Origin: Aptenodytes patagonicus
Lineage: Eukaryota; Chordata; Aves; Sphenisciformes; Spheniscidae
Direction of reading: 5' to 3'
Assembly: GCF_965638725.1 (NCBI RefSeq)
Contig: NC_134982.1
Coordinates: 41,406,799-41,470,798 of the forward strand
Length of the DNA stretch: 64,000 nt
Shown piece after piece: positions 33,401 through 46,090 of this stretch (positions within the stretch are counted from its first letter, which is position 1; each line of letters opens with the position of its first letter). Position numbers and translations under genes: made by a program. Under the pieces are notes generated by a model that made no database searches, had not been told where the DNA came from, and saw only the letters and a list, made by a program, of their open reading frames with translations.

Positions 33401-36400
33401 CTGCTGGAAAGGGCACATCAGCACAACGAAACAGAACCAAGGACCAGATTTCTGACTCGTATAAAGAATTGAATTCAGCAGAAGAAGCAAGTCTTGGCAT
33501 GTGGGATGCAAAATAGCAGAGTATCAGCAGCCTGTGATTTAAATGAAATGAAAATAGAGGTGTAAAACTGTTAAAGATGGCAGTACTGAAATAAATGCAA
33601 GAATCAACACCTACAGTGGCAACCCAAAATACTGTGGCTTGACTGCCTATTTGTGTAGATACAAATCTGTACCATTTTTTTTAAAAAAGTGTCGAATATT
33701 GAAATTACTAGAGTCACAGCTTCCTGAAGAAGCTGTGTCTCACTCTTGCCTTTTGTACTAGACGGTAAGAGGTAGATGACAGATTTTTTTTTTTTAATGC
33801 CAGTTTCATTTCAGTGTGTGTTTCTCTCCTGTAAGCTCATGGCCAGTATTGTAGCAATGTTGGAAGTTGGGTTTCTCATGTGAATGTTACTTTGGCTCAA
33901 GCCCCCAAAGAAAGGTATCTGTATCTTTATTAAACCTCCTTGTAGTCCTAGCTTTTTTTCTCCCTGTATCTACAACCAGCTCACAGCATTTATTCCCAAG
34001 TAGCAATAAGCCTAGTTATCACAAACCGAGGTTTATTTATTATGGAGAGAAAATAATAAATAAATAGGATAATTATATATACTCTTGTACCTGAGTACAA
34101 GCATGCAGGGTAGAGTATATTGTGTAATTAGTCCTGACCCAAGGCAGGTTTAGTCTTGCACTTAACTGACCATATGGGCACCTGGGAGGGTTGTAGGGTG
34201 AAGTGCCTCCCTCCCTCTCTGCAGGCGTTTCACAGTGATGTTACCCATGGCCTATGCCAAGTGAAGGCATTTCCAGAGCTCCTCTCCTCTTTCCAAGTTC
34301 CCGTCAGGATGCCTCTAATGCTAAATGACTACCATTGCAGCGTGATGCTATTTTGAATCCATGTACAGGTGACAACATTTCTCAATAACATTACTGTGAC
34401 TGTGGAGCAAGTTCTTACTTTGTTTTGTTTGCTTTTTTAATTGTGCATGTATTTTTTTTTTTGCGTAGGTATAGGGGGTTGTGTATGTATGAAGGAATTT
34501 TATATATAAAATACAAAGTGCCTTCATCTTTTTCATTTTTCTTTCAGTTAACATTCTGTATCTCAAAGGATTCAACTGAACACAAGCCTGATGCTTGCAA
34601 TGTCATATACTGTAGTTATAAAATGACCATCTCTGTATAAGGCCAGCCTGAGCATCAGTGTAAGATGACCTTCCCTAATGGTAGACGAGGGCCACGTTTG
34701 TTAAATGAACCACCAAGGCTGCATTGCTCATGAAAAATGTTTAAATCCAAGGAAAGAGTTAGAGTCACTGACTGCGTAATAGCCAAATGTACTTACCTAA
34801 TTGGACTCAAGACACCTTAGCTGCCCAACGCTTCACTTGCTAAGCTAGTTTAAAATGCGTCTGCATCCGAATTGGTTTTACGCTCCTCCATACCCACAGC
34901 CAGCCAGCCTCACCGTGATTTGGTTTGCTGTTAGGGAAAAATCAACAGTTTTAAAATGCTTTGTTTGGGGGTTTTGTTAGGTTTTTGAGGATGCTTTAAT
35001 AGGGCTGTGAGCACTGTTGAAGGTAAGTCACTTTTAACCTGCTTTTCCTGATTCATGTGTTTCCAGGTTCTTCCTACAGCTCCTTCTGATGGTAAAATAA
35101 TGAAATCAATAAAAATGGAGGCAACATGACCTAAAGCATAAACTGAAGCCACAATTCGGTATGGGGCCCTGCTCACAGCAGAACTTTTCTTTCAGCTTCA
35201 TTTTCCCACTGCAACCATAGGTATCTCAGTCCCTTTATCCAGTGTCTGAAAGGTGTAATTAAATGTTAGCTGGGCATATTTAGAGATGTGTATTTGGACT
35301 TCTCTTTATTGGTTGATTTTATTTTCAGATTTCATTGACGGTGGTCTTTACATGTAGTTAAAGTATTTTGTTTTCTGAAAGCATTTTGGTGGTGATGTTC
35401 ATCAGCTTGTTGGTGTACTCTTTTGTGAGAGGTGTTAGAAGCACAAGGTGTTTGCCAAGCTACTGCATGGCAACCATGGAGGCAGAGAAACGCTCCCTAC
35501 AGCTCAGACCTTTCATATTCAGAGACCTACAGTGCCCCTCTCTAATATTTTTTCCTGATGGGTGAATTGCAATATAGCGAAACAGGATGAAGTCCCGCTG
35601 TGAATCTTCACTTGTAATATCACTGAGATTGTAGCACAGATCTGAGGAAAAGAAAAGCAATTTAATTCACTGTTCCTCATTCCTGTTTATCTACTCTTTA
35701 CCATAGTGTACATTTATATTTATATTGTTTAAAACCCACCCAACCTGCCTCACTTGCTGATGAAGATTTTCCTTGGGCAGACAGCATTTTTACTGTAGAC
35801 TTGACTGAAGTTTACTTTAGTAGGTCAGTGAGAAGTTGGGCACATGATGAATATGCCCTGAGTTCCCAAGGGAGCCTGTGAAACTGTTTGTGCACAGGAC
35901 CATTTGACTTTGATAATGCTTCTGGGAGACCAGGTCAGACTAAGTTTAAACAGGATTAGGCTAAAGTAGATTTTCCTTAGTTGTATTTTAAGTAGCATGG
36001 GATTTATGAGGGGAAAGTAGGTTTATGACCCTGGAAAAATCTTGATCCCTTTCAGTCTGGTTACAGTCTTCAGAGTGAGACTGAGCTGGTTCTTTTGATT
36101 GCTATACTGGACTCATCTGATGGATAATATCCATACGGATTTGTGTATTTCTACTAGAAGCTCACCTCTGACTGACCTTGTAGGACCAAAGACTTGGATG
36201 TTTTGCTTGCCAGTTCAGTCACAAAAACAGCTCATGAAAAGTTCACCAAGCACCAGATTTAGTGCAAGCGAGAGGCAGTGACAGGCAGGAGAGGTGAGAC
36301 CACCATGCACGGATTTGCACGGGCTGCTGAGGAATTGCAGCTTTGCAACTTGCACGGTCTCAGTGCCGAGATGAATTGGCTGGTAGCTTCAAGCATGTAG

Positions 36401-39400
36401 CAGTGATGCAAAGGTTGGCATTTGCCATCATGGCTTCAAGGTTTGCTAGGTGAGTCTGAGCCCTTAACCTGTAGGTTGCAAAAATGAGTTTACATTTGAT
36501 TTAAGGTGGTATTTTTGCTGATATTAGTAATTTAGTCTCTTACATGTAAGCACCTGGCAATAAATAAAGGACCAACAGTGGGAATAGTTCACTGGCTCCT
36601 CAGCAAGACTGCCAGACTTTGGAAATCATATTATGTTAGGAAATGGTCTCGAGGTACAAGTTAATTTACTGAGCGTTTCACGTAAGCAGAGGTTGTTGTG
36701 TTTAACAGTTTGTCATCTGGTGAGGGTGAATCACAGGTCAGCACAGAGTCATTTCTCAGTGTCGACCAGCCTTCTGTAAATAGACGCATTTAACACTCAT
36801 CTGCAATTAGCTGCTGGAGATCAGCATCACGGTTGATAACATCAGGACTTTCACAGCTCTCTTCCTCTTTGTTTCCCAGAGCCCTTCACAACGGTGGGTA
36901 AGGGTTGCTGTCCCCAATGCACAGAGGTGAGGACACTGCCCTGTGGTCCTGGCTCCAGCTGAACCGTATTACCAGGCTACTGCCACCAGCTGCTTGACTC
37001 CTACAGCCCTAGTTTTTCATCCCCTTCACCCTAACATATGCAATTGCTCCCTGATTTGTTTTTGTCCAAGTGATCCAAGTTAAAAAGCTGCATTTTAAAG
37101 AGCAGTACCACAGATCACAGAGAGGGTGGGTGAGTTACGCTGCCAGGAGCAGAGGCACAACATCTGGGGATGCCCCAAGTGCAGACCAAACACGTCTTTC
37201 AGCCAGAGGAGCACATCATCCGTGTCCTAAACTGACCCTGGCCACGTAAAGCAGCAGTGACAGTGCCAGGCTCCAGACCCAGCTCTCCTTGCTTCCTCAG
37301 GGGTGCTTCTGCTGCATTCCTGCTTCCCCCAAGCTCTGGGGTGGCAACAGCTTCTCCCCCTCCCCGGGGGCAGGGAGGGCCAGGACAAGTGCAGCAGCCC
37401 TTTGTCTAGAGCCTGAGCAGACACTATACAAGCTACACCTCCATCATGTTGTGCTACAAAGTATCTATGTACTCCAGTATGCTTCTATGGAGGCTAAAAT
37501 CCACCCACCATCACACTTTGTCCTCGATCAGGCTATTAAAAATCTTCAATTGCTGGCACTTCAGCTCAGAAAACAACTGTGTCACACCCACGCCAAACAA
37601 TAAAAGCAGCAATAGGCAAGAATACCCTTACTCTGTTACACTTCTGCTCCCAGACCTCAGACCCACCCTTACACCCTAACTAACTCCTGGAGAAGCTTTG
37701 GCTGGCCTTTTCTTTCCTCTTTCATTCCATCCCACTCTCCTCCTGGTAGCACGTTAACAGTCTGAAACAAACCTGTCTGATTTTTCTTAAAGCAGTTCAC
37801 ATAATTTGAAAAGCTGTTGGGGGCAGTGTTATTTTTTAACTAACTGCAGTAAAAGATCATGCCAAGAACATCTCTTTGCAGAGCTTACTCGTACTGGAGA
37901 AAGAAAGTTAATATATGCACAGCCTGCTTCTGAGTATAAGTAGCATGCAGTTTTGGGCTACAAATAGAGGGCTATTTTTAAAAAAGCTGACACAAGAATG
38001 TTACTATTGACTGCAAGTCCTAAGCAGTCAGGGTAACTTCCACTTTTTTTCTGCTAACTATGCCTTTTTTTAGGGCACGTTTTACTAGCATCAGTTAAGT
38101 TGCTGAATTCTGTTTATTTTTTTAACCAAATACAATTTAGTTAGGTGGAGTACAGGCAAAGGGATTGTATGAAATCCCTGTGCTTTCCCAAACCTGGTCA
38201 TTGTGGTTGCTCAAACACACCTCATCAGTGCACAGCTCTGTTCTAGATGAGAGCTGGATCTGAAAATCCCTGCCCTTCGCTCTCCCACCCGAGTTGTCTG
38301 AGTGCTGTGTGTAGAGAAGCGAAGCTTTGTGTTTTTCAGAGATCAGATGCACGCATTTGCTTTTTTAAAACCTTTTGTGTATGCAGGGTTACAGCCACAA
38401 GCATAGTGGATAGCTTCTTTGTTTCCTATTTCAAGGAAAGATCCGTTTTCAGCCCACAAAGGTAGCAACACAACCAGCTCAGAAGTCTGATTCAGCTTAA
38501 AATAACCTGTGGCTAACTAGAGTCTTCCCTGTGCCTCGGCTCCCCACTGACACATCCAAAAGTGATTGCCAGGTAGGTTCCCTGGCACTTCACAAAATCT
38601 GCTGGAGAGAAAGGGTGGCCAGGACAGCCTGGCAGGGTCTCCTTGCTGCGGGTTGAGCCCTGACCCTGCCATCCCTGTGCAATCGGGACTCCCAGCTGCC
38701 ATCCCTCTCAACAGCCCAGTTCAGGCTGCCTGTGCCCCTCCAGCAGTCCTGGGCTGGCTGGCAGGGCTGTGGGAGTCCTAACCATACCTGCTGTGGTGCC
38801 ACCCCCAGCCCGTCCTGTCCTGTCCCAGCAATGCCCCTCCAGCCAGGACAAGCCTCTCCCTTCAGTGACTCAGCATCTGAATAATAACCTTTTTTTTCCT
38901 CCCCCTGTGTATTTACAAGGAATTTGCAATTAGAAGGAAATTAAAATAAAAGAAACTAACTGGTGTCTTAAGGTTCTCCTTTCCCAAGGCTACAAACTAA
39001 GGACAAAGCTACCCCATTTTTTTTAGTTAAAGAAATCAGGCACATCAGCTAGTCCCAGAAGAAGGTTTCAGGGCCAAGTAAGTATTTTGAGCAGCGTGTT
39101 TATTTTATCTGCTCTGAGAGTGCAAAGCTCCAGCACCATGAAATTGGACCACGTCAACCGTATCCAGCTGAGCTCCAGAACTCAGAGGGACTTTGAGTAG
39201 CCCAAAAGGCTATCCAAAGGGCAGGGTTACTCACGGTGCCCCAGGGGCGGTCTGTGCCACACCACCACTTTGATGCTGGATGTGGAGTTTCAGCAGTGTG
39301 TGGATGCACTGAGCTGCCAGGCCCTTCCTAGACCAACCCAGCCCCTGCCAGGTGCACCGCGAAGGGGGTGAGCATTTATGCCCATCGCATTGCCTCTGCT

Positions 39401-42400
39401 GGTCCCCAGGATACTGGAGCAAGTGACTAAAAGATGGAGAAAATGCTTGAAGTCGGCCAGGCGGAGCTGAGCCTGCGTGAGGGCAGGACAGCATCCCCTC
39501 CAGCAGCATTCCCGCAGCACAAGCAGTCTCATACCCCCACACCCGCTGCAAGTGCCAGGGAAGATTGAATTTCCCCAAGGGATGCGGACCTTGCTTTTAC
39601 CTGTGCTCAGAGGCAAGGCACAAATGTGCCACCAAAGCCCATACAAAACTTTGCAAGCTGCCATGTGGATCACTCCAGCAATGGAGTGTTGTGTCTCAGG
39701 TCCCTTTTTTGATTTTCAAAGTGATGTTTTTCCTTTAAAAGTGATGAAGATAGAATTTCTGCAATATGTGATTGTCCTTTATAGGGCCTCCGCAGGAATT
39801 TTGCCGATATCTGACCTGACTTGTGAGATTTTATAGCGAAGGTTTTCCTAGCTGCCCATGCAAACTGCAAGGGGAACACCACAAAAAAAAAAAAAAAAGG
39901 GAAAATGCAAAGGAAATTATTTCCTGGTAGGGAAAGGGGGGAGTACTTTTTTTTCCTGTCTGTTTTATGATTTTATAGAGGTTTGCAACCAGTTTAGGTG
40001 ATCTGACATGCAAGCAGCAATAAATAAGAGCATTTGTTCTATTTTTATGATGATATGATAAAATGTTAAAATAGGAGTCTCAAAGTCCAGTGTACAAATA
40101 TTTTAACCTCTGGTGTCATGTTCAGCTGTTATTTAGTATTGAAAAGGCCACAGTTCCCTAAAGGTGATCACTCTCTGCACAGTAAATGGACCAAGGGAAG
40201 TGCAGAGGGGAGTACGGGAGCTATTTACGACAGTGAAGAGACACCACACAAATCATGCTCATACTTAATTTTGTCTGATTATTTAATCTGCTTATTAAAT
40301 ACCTCTTTGAAACCCATTAGCTCAGCCCCCATATTTTGGAGTTAATCATGTAGAGATTTAATGAACTCAGTGAGTCACGACCTCAGCAAATGCAAAAGAC
40401 AGTTCAGTGCATTTAGCGCTACTATCACATATAGAATTAAACTTCAGAAGCCTGTCTAAATAACAGAATCACCCAAAGCAATTATTTAGATGATATTAGT
40501 AACTAGGGTGCAGTGTTCTTTGCTGAACAGGCAAAAGTCCCCTTTATAAGCATCTTCCCATGCTGTTGAGGCTGGAAATAGTTGGTAAAATTATGCCTGC
40601 AGAAAGGTTTAACTCTCCCAAAGCAGCACAAACATTACAGAGGGGAGCAATATGATGCAATCTTTCACTGCCTATCAGAGCAGGTTGCTTAGACCTTCGC
40701 AAGCAGTCAGCAGTGGCTTTCTTTTCTCCAGTGAGGGGGCAGAGCTGGCAGGTGAATCCTCGAGGCCAAGGGAGATGCACATCATTATATCCCCTCTCTT
40801 GGCAGACAAGCAGCAGCGTCCAGCTGGTCTTTCCTGGGGTCTGCCAAAGACAGAAAAAGCAATGGGGCCATGCGGATTTTCTTGCCCTCTAGTGTAAAAG
40901 GATGTTAGTCTTATTAAAGGACTGTCATGCTTATTACAAAGTAATTCTTGGTAATGTCTAGGACCTTGGTTTTGTAACCTTCTTTCACAAGAGGCGGCCA
41001 GATGAAATTTTCATGGTCTTTCCGACTATGACAATGTTGGGGTGGCATGGTAATCTTGGGTTTAGAAAACAAGTTACCAATGCTTATCTTTGCAATATAC
41101 TAATATCATGCAGTTCATCCATCCGTCACACAATTGTCACCACGGTATCTGAATGTTTACCTAATTGTACTTGGAGGACAATTTAGAAAACAAAATGTAA
41201 TTGTTCTGAGTGCTCATGGGAATAACAGAAGTGAGTATGAATAATGATCCAAAGGGATATTTTGCACTTTGCAAACATCTATTTGCAGTCAGGCTATTGT
41301 AACTTTGAATTTGCTGGGTTCAGAGCTCAAATATGTCTGTAGTTTGATGCAGATTTTTGAACGTGTCCCAGAACATAAAATTTTGGTAGTGCTCACAGAC
41401 TGCACATCAGCAGGAACTCGCAAAACATCTCTAGAAGGATTTGTGAAGGGGGACACCACTGTCAGCTATGGTGCCTGTTCCTCTCGTGTCCTTACTAAGA
41501 GGGTAAAATAACCATGTTCTTATTGTACTACTTTTCTGTCTGAAAGGATCTCTTTTAAGAATTAGGTTTTACATAAGTAAGGGCCAGTGGAGAGAAAGGA
41601 AATATCCTCCTCTTGCCTCTCTCCCCTCTTTCTATGCCCTGGCATACAGTTTAACTGCTCTCTTCTTCATAGCGGTTCTCATCCCATATGCCACATTTGT
41701 ACAGGGAGGAAGAAACTGTGGACATTTGATACTGTCAATGTCTTGGATCAAGATAAGGACGTTAGCTGTACAGTACTTTTTCTAAAGTCTGGACAACCCT
41801 GAATCTGACGCCGTCTTTCAGCAATGCCCAACTCAACATGTCTATCAGCCTTGGCACAGAGAGACCAGACATTTACGTGGCGGCAGGCAAATCCTAAGCT
41901 GTTTGGCCCTTGCACAACATGTACAAAATGTTCTGCTGCTTCCAGGTCTATGAAATGGTCTGTTTTGTTTGGGAGATAGATAGGACTGTTAGTCTGTGCT
42001 TTCTGTGAAACCAGCTCAGTCTACTTCATGTGTAATTTGCTGTCCAGCCCTAAGCTTTCTCTGTCAAACCAAATTGCAAAATAAATACATGGAAACACCC
42101 TTTTGATAAATCCAAGCCAAAATGATAAGCAGCACAAAACATTCTTACTTTTCCTTGAAACTGATTTTAAGGACGGTGATGCTAATGGAAAAGGTGACAC
42201 TATATTATTCACTATAGCTTGCAGTCTGGGAAGCAGGGATGTGTTTAGGCAAGCAGTTTAAAACAAACAGAAGAAATGATTGTGCCACCCAATACATAAT
42301 GACAGGTACCACTCACAGTCACTGGATGTTACAGAGAGCAAAAATGTAAATGTTTCAAGAAAGGGATTAGGCAAACTAAGGGGCTAAACCAAACCTCCCT

Positions 42401-45400
42401 GCTAGGAGGAGGCTACGAGGGAAGGCTCGTGCTGTGTCCTGCTGTCCTCCTGCACGTCCATGTTTATCAACCTTACTAGAAATAGGGCAGTTGTGCTAAA
42501 TAAACCTTTGGTCTGACCCAGCTCTGTCCCTTTTACATCCTTGCGTAGGGAAGAGCGCAGTTATCCCTGAAGGAGGACAGATGCAGCAAGCAGTGGCTGG
42601 TGTGCCATTGAGGACATACCCACTCTCCATGTGAAGAACGTTAACACTGTCAACAGCTCTGGGGTTCCTGAGCCCAGCCCGCTTTGCTGTAGTTTTTTCC
42701 AAATTGATTACTTTAAATAAATGAGAAAGGGGTGGGAATTTTTTGGTCTGAAGATGGAAGGGCCAGGGTCATCAGCATGACAGCTGAAGTCCTGAAGGTA
42801 TTGTGTAGAGTTGTTCAAACCACCTTGATGCCTAGTTAGTCCCACAACAGCCTAATATGCCCAGCAGGATTTACAGGTTACATTTGCCAGGACAAAATCA
42901 ATTCTGTTTGCAATGGGTGAAATTTTATTTACTTTCGTCTTTTTTTTTCCCCCCCTATATTTTTTCTTGTCGTTCATTTGCATTTCAGTTAACAGAGGCC
43001 ACTAAACAACCATTAGCTTGCAGTAACTTTCTGCTGCTGACAGCCTAAGTTGGATTTAGTAGATACCCTGGAAATGACACTTCATGAACTAATTGTAGGA
43101 GCAGCTGTTTTTCAGCATCCCAGAAAAATGATTCCAGACTGACACAGGGATACCAAAAACCACTGCTCCCATGATCTCTCAGCTGAGCACTTACCTCACT
43201 TGGTTGCTCAGAGATATGAACTATTTCACTTGAAGCCTATGCTGGATACATCTCGCCAGTTGCGAAAACTCCTACCGAAGAACATTTTACTTGGATGATG
43301 GTTAAATTCCACTGGAATTGATGAAATATTGGAAACAACTGTTTCGCCAAAAGACATTTTTCCACCAGAAGATGTTTCACATGGAATTTTACAAGCAGCT
43401 CTATGCTGAATGTTGCAAGCAGGGCAATTGCCTGGCTCTTTTTGCAGGGAAAAGCTGAGCTGATGTTGCTGACTGTAAGGAAGAATCATTTCACATCTTT
43501 GCTGTTTGTATTTAGGGTATCCAGGGGTAGGTGGCCACGTGTTTGGTGGGGAACTGATCAATTTCTGCAGTGCCATCTCCCTGGAGGGTGGTCCCTCTGC
43601 AAGTCCCCACCATCACTTCAGGTGACCCCAAGCCCAGCCTGTGCCCAGGTGAGGAGCGGGAAGGGTGCCCTGGGCCCCACTGTCCCAGTGGTTTATATGC
43701 TGCCTTCATGGCCTCCATACCTGAAATCACCCATCAGTTTAATGAGGTGATGTGATAATGAGGTAACACCATTTACTTTCCCGCGTTTCACAAAGTTTTG
43801 GTTTTTACTGTGCCGATAGTGTGTCTCGCTCTTTCTGCACAGTCAGTTGTGCCTGAATACTTGCATCTCTCATTACAGTTTACCATCCTGGCTAGACACA
43901 AAAGCCACCCCTGCCAGCATTAACAACAGGTGCTCTTTACTCAAGCGGGTATTAAAAATGCTCCTAAAAGAATATATAAAATAAATTCAGTTGTAATCCA
44001 TTCTTCCTGATTGACTTTATCTTTCTTGTTTGTGGTTAAAATGGAGCAAAAATGCGAGAACATTACTATAAAAATAGCCCTTCTTGGAGACCACAGTCGC
44101 AGTGAATAAAAGGACTAGAAGAGCTGGCTGGCCTTTCTTCCCACAAGGAAAACTAGCATTGTACTGGGTTTTGTTTTCGTCCTTAAGCTTCCCTTTTACA
44201 GAGGGAGAAAGCAGTCCATTCCTCGCAGAGGGCACACCGTTGTTACCTGGGCAGCGACAGGTCCTGCTGAAGTCCTCCCGCCAGCCTGGGGGAGGCAGAC
44301 ACGGCAGGAGGGCTGCCAGTGTGCAGGACTAGAGGCTGGGCAGGCGCCAGCCCACCAGGGACGTCTCTTCAAGGGAGATTTTCTACCTGGTCATATTCCC
44401 ACGCTCCTAGCAGCTTGCACTGAAGTTCGCTCTTGGTTTTCCTCTTAGAAAGCCACTACATTAACTTTTCTGAAAGGGACTAACTTGGGAGGGAGTTACC
44501 GCTATCAGCCTGGTGCTGCTGTGACCCTGTAAAGGACTTCCTTGAGCTCACAGGCCATCATTAAGCAGTCTTTCAAGGGAAAAATAATCCAGAATAAGAT
44601 TCCCTGAGGCTGCATTAAAGGTGAACTGCACTTATGATGTGTACAGGTGGGGAACAGGAAGAGGCAGAAAGGTAGAAATAGACTTTACCATTCATTCTCC
44701 CATCCCGCAGCTCTTCCTGCGTGCTGCTTTTTTTGCCACCTTAAAATCACATCTGCTTTCTTCTCACCCAGCAGCATCTCTTTTTGTGGAAAAAGGTTAC
44801 CAAACCAATTCCAGGCACTTTAAATTAAATCACATTTTTGCAGGAAAGACCTAGAAAATCATGAAGAGGGTCAACTCCAAGCACAAGCACACTGGAGCCT
44901 ACTGCTACGTGTCCTGTAGGGGAGTTCAATCACAAATCCTGGCCCAGATCCTGCAGCTACACACATATGATGGTGCTGGTGCTCGCACACTCATGGGTTC
45001 AGCACATGTTTCGTGCTTTCACAGGCGGTAGCCTTCAGCATTGCAGCCCGGGTAGCATCTGCTCTTTGGACAATAACCATCAGGTAACTCCACAGATCCT
45101 AGAGGGTCCACATTACTGGTTTTTTTTTGTTGTTGTTGTAGTGGGTTTAATTTAAATGCAATTTTCATGGCCTAAACACCAAGGAACGGAGTGTTCCTTT
45201 GGGCAGGTTGTGTCCTGTTCACCAGTGCAGATCTCAACACTGCAAGAAGGCTGGAGGACTGTTCAAAGAAGTACTACAACTGTCAGACAGTGTAGCACCA
45301 AAGACTCTTATACCTTTGCCTACCCTCGATTTCAGCTATGACTCCAATTGTCTATATGGGTCAGAATTTTTTAATGGAAGGTTTATATGTCACTGGAGTC

Positions 45401-45874
45401 AAAAGTGTGAAATGGCAGTAAGCATGTAGGGCAATGGCTGCATGATGCTTGCAAGCCGTTGCTTCTCTAGGTGATGAACTGTACTTTGAAGGTGTGGAGA
45501 TGCTCATGAAAGGTGATGGCATGCGATACTGTGAGGGGGCATTGTCAGAGGGCTGTGGCTCTCCAGAGGGCTAGGAAGACTGCAGGTGACCTGGCAGCCC
45601 AGCCTTGAGGAGACATGCTCCAGAAGAAGAGGCAGAGGAGCTGTGCAGGCATAGGGGGAGAGCAGCGCAGGCAGGTACAACCCTCCACTCACAGCCTGCT
45701 GCCCACCACCCCTACCCCTGGGCTGCTCCCACTGGTCCGAAACACCTCCGTAAGATACAGCCTTGGAAATACAGTAGGGAAAAGCAGGAAGAAAAAGCTT
45801 GTTTCTTCCATTTTCCCCCCTTCTGCTCTTCCTTTCATTATTTCTTTTGGTTTTGCTTTCCTTTTTCTCTCTTA
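30496..45874. other. intergenic DNA between convergent genes, no gene recognised
   Basis: Over 15 kb there is no open frame with a recognisable domain and no CR1 or LTR copy I can identify. Simple repeats include G12 at 31711-31722 and A16 at 39883-39898. A moderately GC-richer part (about 37200-39600) is not CpG-dense enough to call an island. Non-coding transcripts or enhancers could exist but leave no readable signature. Confidence 0.55.
31711..31722. repeat. G12 run
   Basis: Twelve consecutive G, downstream of ZFAND5. It is the third long G run on this strand; its length may not be exact in the assembly. Confidence 0.85.
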
Positions 45875-46090
45875 TTTTCTTCCCTTCCCCTTCCCCTTCC
45901 CTTTCCCCTTCCCCTTCCCCTTCCCCTTCCCCTTCCCCTTCCCCTTCCCCTTTCCCTTTGCCTTTCCTTTTCCCTTTCCCTTTCCCTTTCCCTTTCCCTT
46001 TCTCATTCCCTTTCCCATTCCCTTTTCCTTTCCCTTTCCCATTCCCATTCCCTTCCCTTTTCCCTTTCCTTTTCCCTTTCCCTTTCCCCT
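45875..46090. repeat. polypyrimidine tract, (CCCCTT)n then (CCCTTT)n
   Basis: A 216-nt, almost pure C/T stretch on the plus strand. The first 85 nt (45875-45959) have no purine. One G at 45960 marks the change from CCCCTT units to CCCTTT units, and a few CATTCC variants occur after 46004. The opposite strand is a row of GGGGAA and GGGAAA units. The tract therefore has mirror symmetry suited to a DNA triplex and G tracts suited to quadruplexes. Open frames through it (up to 189 codons) are artefacts of repeat composition. Confidence 0.95.

Noticed and set aside
43240-43420. Segment with internally similar ACATTTT...CCA motifs, possibly an old interspersed repeat
   Set aside because: No termini, duplication or family match could be identified.
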